Below are positions 58,264 to 64,000 of a stretch of DNA of 64,000 nucleotides, piece after piece. The stretch lies in NCBI RefSeq assembly GCF_018785245.1, contig NZ_WQPL01000033.1, positions 28,218-92,217 on the forward strand, given 5' to 3'. The stretch is from Collinsella aerofaciens. GTDB taxonomy: Bacteria; Actinomycetota; Coriobacteriia; Coriobacteriales; Coriobacteriaceae. The notes under the pieces are model-generated. The model did not search any database. It was not told the DNA's origin and worked only from the letters and a program-made list of their open reading frames with translations. The translations under genes were made by a program, and so were the position numbers. The stretch's first letter is position 1, and the number at the start of each line of letters is the position of its first letter.

Positions 58264-58875
58264 ATGAATCACGTTAAACATGTCATTCCTATGTCCGATA
58301 CGTCGGTTAGTATTAGCCCAGAGGATATTCAGCCCACGGTGCTACCTGATGCATTTATCCAGTCTGATATAGTCCGTAAACTCAATACGCTCAGCTTGCC
58401 GCGCTATAACCAGTTGCCGAATGTAACGCTCTACCGTGACCAGGTCATTGAGTATATCGAACTGTGGATGGAGCCGCTTTCGATTTGTGTGGAGCAGCCC
58501 GTCATTACGCCTTCCATGATCAACAACTACGTAAAGGTCGGTCTGGTGCCGGCTCCGGTAAAAAAGCAATATGGTCGCGAGCAGATCGCTCGCCTTATTG
58601 CTATCTGTATTTTTAAGCAGGTGCTGCCCATCGCTGCTGTTCAGGCGCTCTTTAACATTCAACGTCTGAGCTACGATGCACCGACCGCCTTTGATTATGT
58701 GATTGATCAGCTCGAGGCGTCGATTCGCGCGGCTTTTTCGATTGAGCAGGTTCCTGTACCCGATACGGCTCATCAGGTCACACGCGAGTCGCTGCTCGTT
58801 CGCAGCGCGGTATCGTCTTTTGTATCGAAGGCGTATCTAATGAGCTACCTAAAGTTCAATGGGTTTAATAGCTAA
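58264..58875 (+). CDS. DUF1836 family putative regulator
   Basis: A 203-residue protein of the DUF1836 family. It carries a MerR-like winged-helix core (ITPSMINNYVKVGLVPAPVKKQYGREQIARLIAIC, cited by its part VKKQYGREQIARLI) and a helical C-terminus. Members are predicted DNA-binding regulators of unknown targets. The ATG at 58264 follows GGAGG; the frame to 58204 is not supported. A near-perfect palindrome lies at its promoter. It converges on degV through a shared terminator. Confidence 0.8.
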   Translation: MNHVKHVIPMSDTSVSISPEDIQPTVLPDAFIQSDIVRKLNTLSLPRYNQLPNVTLYRDQVIEYIELWMEPLSICVEQPVITPSMINNYVKVGLVPAPVKKQYGREQIARLIAICIFKQVLPIAAVQALFNIQRLSYDAPTAFDYVIDQLEASIRAAFSIEQVPVPDTAHQVTRESLLVRSAVSSFVSKAYLMSYLKFNGFNS

Positions 58876-58887
58876 CCGAGGTACAAG

Positions 58888-58935
58888 ACGGGCGGGACAA
58901 AGAGCCATCAGACACTTTGTCCCGCCCGTATTTTT
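58888..58935. terminator. Shared terminator between DUF1836 and degV
   Basis: ACGGGCGGGACAAAG (58888-58902) pairs with CTTTGTCCCGCCCGT (58915-58929), a T-run follows at 58931-58935 on the plus strand. It lies between two converging genes and can serve both. Confidence 0.88.
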
Positions 58936-58948
58936 GTTTAGTTGGACT

Positions 58949-59815
58949 TTATTGGCCCGAAGCCACGCCCATGCCGTAGCCGATAATGAGCCCGTGTATC
59001 TCGGCATAGTATGAATCCAGTCCATTGCAGGGCATGATGATGGTCTTGGAGCCGGGCCAATGCTCCACAATGCGGCTGGCGAGTGCCTGGGCGCCCGCCT
59101 CATTCTCGACATGGTCGATAACGACCTCGCCGCCGGTAAAGCCCTCGGCCTCCATGGTATCGACAATCTTGCCAAGCATCTTCTTTTCGCCACGGGTGTG
59201 ACCAACGAGCTTAATCTCCCCCGCCTCGCTTGCAGTGCCTAAAACTCGAATGTTGAGTTTATTGGCGATGACCCCGGCTGCCTTGGGAATACGTCCGGCC
59301 TTGGCGAGATTTTCGTAATAGCACAGGCTAAAGAGGATCTTGCTGTTCTGTTCCAGCTCGTCGAAATAGCTGCAGGCTTCCTCAAATGAAACGTCTGGAT
59401 TGCTTGCAAGATACCGGTCGAACAGGAGGAAGATCAGGTCCATTTTGCCGCCGGCTCCGCGTGAATTGACCAGATGAATCTGACGGTCCGGTTCCTCGGC
59501 AAGAACTAAATCGCGTGCCGTGGCGGCGGCGTTATAGCTGCCCGATACGCCCTCCGAGATGGGCATACAAATTGTCTTGTCGGCAAGCCTAAAGAGTTCG
59601 CTCCACTCGCCTACGCTCGGACAGGCGCTCGAAGAAGCGCTCGACTCCGCTTGCACGGCGCAATTGAGTTCGTGAACGTCGAGCGTGAGGTCATCGACGA
59701 ACTCGCGCTCCCCCACTCGAATTTTGAGGGGTGCAACTGCAAAGGTGGTATGGGGCGCGGTCGGTCGCCAATCGCGGAGGTTACAGCTTGAATCGGAGAT
59801 AAGTGCCCAGCTCAT
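58949..59815 (-). CDS. DegV-family fatty-acid-binding protein
   Basis: Binds fatty acids and in Gram-positive bacteria hands them to fatty acid kinase (FakB role), although many DegV paralogues have no proven partner. The 288 residues show the family start (ALISDSSCNL), the ligand-pocket segment CMPISEGVSGSYNAA and a C-terminal domain (IIMPCNGLDSYYAEIHGLIIGYGMG). The N-terminal SACPSVGEW matches the DegV pocket motif. TATAAT at 59845-59850 (minus) is a good -10. No fakA was seen in the window. Confidence 0.85.
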   Translation of the reverse strand: MSWALISDSSCNLRDWRPTAPHTTFAVAPLKIRVGEREFVDDLTLDVHELNCAVQAESSASSSACPSVGEWSELFRLADKTICMPISEGVSGSYNAAATARDLVLAEEPDRQIHLVNSRGAGGKMDLIFLLFDRYLASNPDVSFEEACSYFDELEQNSKILFSLCYYENLAKAGRIPKAAGVIANKLNIRVLGTASEAGEIKLVGHTRGEKKMLGKIVDTMEAEGFTGGEVVIDHVENEAGAQALASRIVEHWPGSKTIIMPCNGLDSYYAEIHGLIIGYGMGVASGQ

Positions 59816-59844
59816 AGAGGGTCCTTTCTAAATGTTTCTCATTT

Positions 59845-59850
59845 ATTATA
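59845..59850 (-). promoter_or_regulatory. -10 element of degV
   Basis: Perfect TATAAT on the minus strand about 30 bases upstream of the degV start, in a short AT-rich gap. A matching -35 is not clear. Confidence 0.5.
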
Positions 59851-59934
59851 GCCATCTTGCCTATCTATGAAACGTGCATCTAGTATTGAAAACTAGCTCA
59901 TTGGAATCGTGAATGCAGAGCGGTTACAAATAAA

Positions 59935-59966
59935 TGAACCTCGCAGCCCATAGGTCACGAGGTTCA
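59935..59966 (-). terminator. Terminator of the pgsA2-nlpC operon
   Basis: TGAACCTCG (59935-59943) pairs with CGAGGTTCA (59958-59966). On the minus strand it follows the NlpC/P60 gene and leads into a T-rich stretch. Confidence 0.7.
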
Positions 59967-59990
59967 CATTCGTTTGCTATACAGAGTGAC

Positions 59991-61118
59991 TTAGTAGCGC
60001 ACGAAAATGTAGTTGTTGTTCATACCGGCTGCGACAGAGCTGATGATAACGCCCGTGTTGTAGTCGGAAGCATGGATCATCTGGCCGCCGCCAATATAGA
60101 TGCCGGTGTGGTAAGAGTTGACCACAACGTCACCCGGCTGAGGATCGGAAACGCGCGTCCAACCCATAAACGTGCCGGTGGTGCCCAGGCGGCAGTAGCG
60201 ACCGGTGAGGCAGTAGCTAACAAATCCCGAGCAGTCAAAGCTGTTCGGGCCAATGCCGCCCCAGGAATAAGCGCAGCCAAGCTTGCTGTAGGCGCGCGAA
60301 ACAACGGAACCGCCGTCAACTGACTGGCTCGGCGCAGAAGGGGCCGGAGTCGGAGCCGGAGCCGGAGCGGGCTGCGGCGTAGGGGCAGGAGCGGGCGTGG
60401 GAGTGGGGGCAGGCGTGTTGCCGCCGTCATTGGTCGTACCGCCACCTTTGTTAGTGTTCTCAGTCGTGCCGGCGGTCTCGGTGTTCACCGTGGCCTTCTC
60501 GGCAGTACTGGCGTTAATGCCGGCCTGCAGTGCGGCATTGGCCTCGGCCTCGGCGGCAAGTTCGGCCTTCAGCTGGGAGTCCAGAGAGTTCACAACGTTT
60601 TGAGCCTCGGCCTGCTGAGCGTTGAGCTCGTCGACCTTCTTTTGCGTAGCGGCGACGTTCTTCTCCTGCTCGGCCTGCTTGTTGGTAAGTTCCTGCTTGA
60701 GCTCTTTGACCTCTTGGATGGTTTGGGCCTGCTTGTCGGAAACCTTGCCGTAGTAGAACAGGCGGTTGAGCATATCGCCCAGGTCATCGACGCCCGTCAG
60801 TACCTGGAGCAGGCTCAGGCCGCCGGTCTTGTACTCACCTGCAACGTAGTTGGAAAGCTTGGTCTGGCCATCGGCGATTTCCTGCTGCTTTTGCGTGATC
60901 TCGCCAGCGGTCTGGTCGAGTGCCTGCGTCTGAGTGGCGAGTTCGTCGTAGATCTGCTGGGTTTGCGTGCCGATCTGCTCGAGTTTGGTACGAGCAGCGG
61001 CAAGGTCGGATGCGGTATCGGCATAGGCAGGAGCCGCGAGGCCCAGGCCCAAAACACAAGCGAGGGTTGCCGTAGCAGCGCAGCGTGCCATGTTTTTATG
61101 CGTGTTTGCTGTGCGCAT
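59991..61118 (-). CDS. Secreted NlpC/P60 peptidoglycan endopeptidase with coiled coil
   Basis: Cuts peptide stems in peptidoglycan, probably at cell separation. The 375-residue protein begins with a signal peptide (cleavage probably after AAPAYA, about 33), then a long coiled coil (about 35-210), a Pro/Ala/Thr-rich linker (PAPTPTPAPAPTPQPAPAPA) and a C-terminal NlpC/P60 domain. The catalytic residues are visible: the cysteine in FDCSGFVSYC, a histidine in YHTGIYIGGG and a further histidine in MIHASDYN. The layout resembles the RipA/PcsB type. It lies 32 bases behind apt, in the same transcription unit. Confidence 0.9.
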   Translation of the reverse strand: MRTANTHKNMARCAATATLACVLGLGLAAPAYADTASDLAAARTKLEQIGTQTQQIYDELATQTQALDQTAGEITQKQQEIADGQTKLSNYVAGEYKTGGLSLLQVLTGVDDLGDMLNRLFYYGKVSDKQAQTIQEVKELKQELTNKQAEQEKNVAATQKKVDELNAQQAEAQNVVNSLDSQLKAELAAEAEANAALQAGINASTAEKATVNTETAGTTENTNKGGGTTNDGGNTPAPTPTPAPAPTPQPAPAPAPTPAPSAPSQSVDGGSVVSRAYSKLGCAYSWGGIGPNSFDCSGFVSYCLTGRYCRLGTTGTFMGWTRVSDPQPGDVVVNSYHTGIYIGGGQMIHASDYNTGVIISSVAAGMNNNYIFVRY

Positions 61119-61150
61119 GGAGCTTCCTTTCCGGTATCTAGGGGTAGCGG

Positions 61151-61681
61151 TTAGTCCACCGTTACCAGGCTAAAGAGCTCGACGTCCTCGTTGGAGGGCG
61201 TGAGCTTCTCGCGCGGGTTGAGAAACGCAAGCTCGAGGATACAGCCGTAACCCACAAGCTTTGCGCCCATATCTCGCACCAGTTTACCTGTTGCCTCGAC
61301 GGTTCCGCCCGTCGCGACCAAGTCGTCCAGAATCAACACGGTATCTTTAGAGGTAATGGCATCGGCATGGATCTCGATAGAGTCGGTGCCATATTCGAGC
61401 TCGTAGCTCTGGCTTACTGTCTTGCGTGGCAGCTTGCCCGGTTTACGAGCTGGCACAAAGCCGGCGCCCAGGGCGACAGCCACGGGCACGCCGACCATAA
61501 AGCCGCGAGCCTCGGGACCCACGACCTTGGTGATGCCCATGCCGGCAAAATGCTCAGCCAGGGCATCTACCATGGCTTTTAGTGCCTCGGGATTACCAAA
61601 GAGCGGCGTGATGTCCTTAAAGACGACTCCGGGCTCGGGATAGTCGGGGATATCGACGATATGAGATTCGAAGTCGTACAT
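61151..61681 (-). CDS. apt: Adenine phosphoribosyltransferase
   Basis: Salvages adenine to AMP. The 176-residue protein has the PRPP motif VLILDDLVATGGTVEA and the adenine-specific segments PDYPEPGVVFKDITPLF and GPEARGFMVG. The start at 61681 follows GAAAGG; an ATG at 61696 is less likely. It lies between a MerR-type regulator and the NlpC/P60 hydrolase, with short gaps. Confidence 0.94.
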   Translation of the reverse strand: MYDFESHIVDIPDYPEPGVVFKDITPLFGNPEALKAMVDALAEHFAGMGITKVVGPEARGFMVGVPVAVALGAGFVPARKPGKLPRKTVSQSYELEYGTDSIEIHADAITSKDTVLILDDLVATGGTVEATGKLVRDMGAKLVGYGCILELAFLNPREKLTPSNEDVELFSLVTVD

Positions 61682-61719
61682 GGCATTACCTTTCATGGGA
61701 AGCTGGTTTGTAGCAGCGT

Positions 61720-62604
61720 CTATTTGTCCGCGCTGGCGGTGCCGACGTGCGAGGGGGCGACAACCTTGAGCGGCTGCACGAGGGATTCCTCACGCACAGG
61801 AGCCATTGGGACGGATGCTTCTTCGCTTTTGGCCTTGGTGGATTCCGAGCGTGCGATTTCCTCGTCGAGGGCATCGATATCGGCGTCCTCGACCACGGCG
61901 TTGAGTGACTCGAATACACGGTTCTTGAGCAGTGCGGTATGCACGCCCTCGGTGAGGTCATGCAACTTCTTAAACGCACGCTCGAGCTTGGCGTCGCGCT
62001 CGTCGTCGGAAGTATCCATACCGAGCATGCTCACGAGCACCTGCTCAAACATAGAGGACTCACGGTTTGCCGACGATACGTACTGGCGCAGGTTTCGAGG
62101 CTCGATATGGAAGCGCAAAAGTTCGGAGCAGTAGCGGATGATCGGGAAATCGCGGCCATCGACTAGCTCGCGGTTTTGCGGGCTCTTGATGATGCGAATG
62201 AGGTCGTTTTCGGCCAGGGAGCGAATAAACGAGATCTCAACACCGAGCATGTCGGGAATGGTCTCGATGGGATGCAGCTTTTGCTTGGTCTCCTTGGGCT
62301 CCGTCTTGAGCGGAACGTCGGACAGCAGGCCCACCTCGTAGGCGAGCGTAGACAGGTCCGTGGCGTTTTCCAGGCGTTGCTTGATCACGTTGAGCGGCAT
62401 GTAGCGAGTCTTCTGCAGATGCAGAATGACCTCCAGGCGGTCAACGTCCTCCTTGGAGTACTGACGATAGCCCTTAGGCGTGCGATGAGGGGTGATGAGC
62501 CCCTCATCTTCGAGAAATCTAATTTTTGAGTTCGAAAGATCGGGGTATGCGCCTCGAAGTAAATTGACGACCTGGCCGATACTCAGATAATTGCGTTCGG
62601 CCAT
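61720..62604 (-). CDS. MerR-family regulator, FtsR/Rv1828-like
   Basis: A 294-residue regulator with an N-terminal MerR winged helix (YLSIGQVVNLLRGAYPDLSNSK, cited in part as SNSKIRFLEDEGLITPHRTP) and a following GYRQYSKEDVDRLEVILHLQ. The C-terminal half (about 120-220) is a helical domain of the type that dimerises in Rv1828/FtsR. It directly follows a GarA-like FHA gene, the same order as garA-Rv1828 in mycobacteria, where FtsR activates ftsZ. The target here is unknown. The tail of about 50 residues is low-complexity. Confidence 0.8.
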   Translation of the reverse strand: MAERNYLSIGQVVNLLRGAYPDLSNSKIRFLEDEGLITPHRTPKGYRQYSKEDVDRLEVILHLQKTRYMPLNVIKQRLENATDLSTLAYEVGLLSDVPLKTEPKETKQKLHPIETIPDMLGVEISFIRSLAENDLIRIIKSPQNRELVDGRDFPIIRYCSELLRFHIEPRNLRQYVSSANRESSMFEQVLVSMLGMDTSDDERDAKLERAFKKLHDLTEGVHTALLKNRVFESLNAVVEDADIDALDEEIARSESTKAKSEEASVPMAPVREESLVQPLKVVAPSHVGTASADK

Positions 62605-62607
62605 GCC

Positions 62608-63042
62608 CTACTCACCGGTTTCGATGCGCTCCGGCGTGCTCTCGTGATAGATGAGCGTAAACGTACCGATCTGGACGGAAGAGCCGTCGTGCAGCGGTGC
62701 GCCGTTGACGATAGCGCCGTCAACCCACGTACCGTTGAGCGAGCCCAGGTCCTCGATGCGGGCTCCCAGACCCTCGCGAATAATGCGCGCATGGCTACGA
62801 GACACGGTCATGTCGTTGAGGAAGATGCCGTTTGCGGGATCGCGACCGATGGTGGTCACGTTGTCCTCGAGCTCAAAGGCGGCGCCGGTCTGCGGGCCCT
62901 TGACGATAGACAACACGGGCGCGGTTATGTGCACGTTGGCCATGAGGTCGGGAACGGTGACATCGCTCGATGGAACGCGGAAAACGCAGGTGGCGTCTGA
63001 AGCCTTATCGTTCTGAGGCATATTGTTAACCATGTTGTCCAT
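62608..63042 (-). CDS. FHA-domain protein, GarA/OdhI-like
   Basis: A 144-residue protein with one forkhead-associated domain for phosphothreonine binding. The pattern is clear: VTTIGRDPANGIFLND, TVSRSHARI and LGSLNGTWVDG. The N-terminal tail has DATCVFRVP, close to the ETTSVFR motif of GarA in which the threonines are phosphorylated. Only one threonine (T18) is present here, matching the second of the pair. GarA controls 2-oxoglutarate metabolism in mycobacteria, but whether that applies in this fermentative lineage is unknown. The start at 63042 follows TAGGGG. Confidence 0.82.
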   Translation of the reverse strand: MDNMVNNMPQNDKASDATCVFRVPSSDVTVPDLMANVHITAPVLSIVKGPQTGAAFELEDNVTTIGRDPANGIFLNDMTVSRSHARIIREGLGARIEDLGSLNGTWVDGAIVNGAPLHDGSSVQIGTFTLIYHESTPERIETGE

Positions 63043-63108
63043 GACAACCCCTAACTTAACGCGGACATGCCGCAAAGAATGAACTGTACGTAATCATACC
63101 CCAATGGC

Positions 63109-63813
63109 TTAATCTTCGATTTCGGGGTTAAGAAAGTCGATGTCTTCGTCCTCGGGATGCGCCACGGCCTGTCTAATGGCCGCTCCGCCCTTAATGGAAT
63201 AGATGACAGCGGTGAGCATGGAGAAGATGACGCCGCCGTACACAAAGAAAATGCCAAGCGGTACCGGGCTGCCGTTGAGGCCCGGGAAGGCCGTGAACGT
63301 GGCGGGCAGCAGATGCCAGCCGTCCACAGTGGGAAAGCCTAGTAGCATGAGCGAAAAACCGGTCATGAGCAGAGCCGTGGCAATCTTGCCGGGAAACACC
63401 ACGTCGATGGGACGGCGGTGATAGTGGCGCACGATGAGCGTGCCAATGCCAAGGTAGATATCGCGACCGATGATGAGCACGCAGACCCAGATGGGAAGCT
63501 CGCCACGGACCACGAGACCTAAAACGCCTGTAAATAGCAGCGCGCGGTCGCAAATGGGATCCATAACCTTGCCGAGCCACGAGACCGTTTTGGTCATGCG
63601 GGCAATCTGACCGTCCATCCAGTCGGTGGAGGCCGCGATGGCGTAGATGACGATGGCGACGACGCGGTTGTTGTCCGTCACAAACAGGTACAGGAAGACC
63701 AGTGTGAGGATCAGGCGCGTGAAGGTAATGAAATTGGAGATCGTAAAGATCTTATTCGACGGGTAATCGGAGGTGCCGATAAGCTCCTTTTTGATCTTCT
63801 TTTTGATTCCCAC
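63109..63813 (-). CDS. CDP-alcohol phosphatidyltransferase (second PgsA-like)
   Basis: An integral-membrane enzyme that joins an alcohol phosphate to a CDP-lipid. The 234-residue protein has the signature DG-x2-AR-x8-G-x3-D-x3-D (MDGQIARMTKTVSWLGKVMD with PICDR following). It has about six membrane helices and an acidic tail. The start is a GTG at 63813 after GGGGGAG; the open frame to 63954 lacks a ribosome site. Its product could be phosphatidylglycerol phosphate, cardiolipin or another lipid. It heads the FHA-MerR-apt-NlpC operon; in mycobacteria, pgsA2 also lies near garA. Confidence 0.82.
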   Translation of the reverse strand: MGIKKKIKKELIGTSDYPSNKIFTISNFITFTRLILTLVFLYLFVTDNNRVVAIVIYAIAASTDWMDGQIARMTKTVSWLGKVMDPICDRALLFTGVLGLVVRGELPIWVCVLIIGRDIYLGIGTLIVRHYHRRPIDVVFPGKIATALLMTGFSLMLLGFPTVDGWHLLPATFTAFPGLNGSPVPLGIFFVYGGVIFSMLTAVIYSIKGGAAIRQAVAHPEDEDIDFLNPEIED

Positions 63814-64000
63814 AGGACTCCCCCGCTGGTAAACGACAAAACTTTCGATACTATACCCGTTCTGGCGATGTCTATCCAGCGCGAGCATAGAGTGTCCAGA
63901 CATATATAAGACCCCAACGACCGTTACGGCTTCGTTAGAAACGCGCCCCACCATGGATGGTGAACCCGAAAGGCAAGGCGCGCGGGCACGGCGACTCGGC
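63814..64000. other. Window end, upstream region of pgsA2
   Basis: A minus-strand -10 candidate TATAGT (63850-63855), preceded by CGGG, fits a promoter for the 63813 gene. An open frame continues to the window end on the minus strand, but it matches no family and lacks a start signal, so no gene is called. Any neighbour lies beyond the window. Confidence 0.4.

Noticed and set aside
63814-63954. Longer N-terminus for the second CDP-alcohol phosphatidyltransferase
   Set aside because: The extra 47 residues have no family similarity and no ribosome site, and they cover the likely -10 element; the GTG at 63813 has GGGGGAG ahead of it.

Overview
The window is a stretch of bacterial chromosome with high GC, dense coding and almost only housekeeping genes. 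It most resembles a Coriobacteriia genome (Actinomycetota), probably Collinsella or a close relative. The evidence is an actinobacterial-type integration host factor beside gmk and rpoZ, a GarA-like FHA protein beside an FtsR/Rv1828-like MerR regulator, AdhE-based fermentation, RNase J plus RNase Y, and SpoVS. The genus is an inference from gene content and style; no search could be run.

Layout. 1-4.6 kb: the end of proS, a small APH-fold kinase and adhE. 4.7-5.9 kb: a REP-associated tyrosine transposase (RAYT) between 51-bp inverted repeats. 5.9-11.9 kb: rpmB, then a pyrimidine operon pyrR-B-C-K-D-F behind a probable attenuator. 12.1-14.6 kb: mihF-gmk-rpoZ-thiI. 14.7-18.8 kb: the DNA-uptake genes comEA-comEC with holA. 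18.9-25.8 kb: rpsT, lepA, dusB, hemW and two DnaJ proteins, one of which carries membrane segments. 25.8-31.2 kb: mtaB-phoH-ybeY-dgkA-era-recO and rpsO. 31.4-43.3 kb: pnp, rnj, ftsK, a RodZ-like gene, yajQ, rimO, pgsA and cinA. 43.5-52.4 kb: recA-recX, rny, a GHKL ATPase of unknown role, spoVS, miaB-miaA-hflX. 52.3-55.2 kb: the SOS regulator lexA with a membrane acyltransferase, divergent from a LysM membrane protein that looks like a YneA-type SOS division inhibitor, then nrdR-dut. 55.7-58.9 kb: a glycolipid glycosyltransferase, trxB and a DUF1836 regulator. 58.9-63.8 kb, all on the minus strand: degV, and an apparent operon of a second CDP-alcohol phosphatidyltransferase, FHA, MerR, apt and an NlpC/P60 hydrolase.

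The order from pnp through ftsK, rodZ, pgsA, cinA, recA, rny, spoVS and miaB closely parallels the Bacillus subtilis chromosome. The GHKL gene sits where Bacillus has ymdB.

The most unusual signal is non-coding. Two intergenic regions (33.67-34.08 kb and 55.25-55.67 kb) each hold a pair of long hairpin elements in opposite orientation, 127-142 bp apart. Within a pair the core is nearly identical, but the long outer arms differ completely in sequence while each stays almost perfectly self-complementary. In the first family the central hairpin also shows three compensatory base-pair changes. The pattern suggests selection for structure and no known family is recognised. Other points worth following are a pitch-phased TTTGGTC array shared by the comEA and recA upstream regions, SOS boxes at lexA and recA, a perfect palindrome over the nrdR start codon, a membrane-attached DnaJ paralogue and an acidic extension on Era. 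No rRNA, tRNA, CRISPR array, prophage or plasmid gene was seen.
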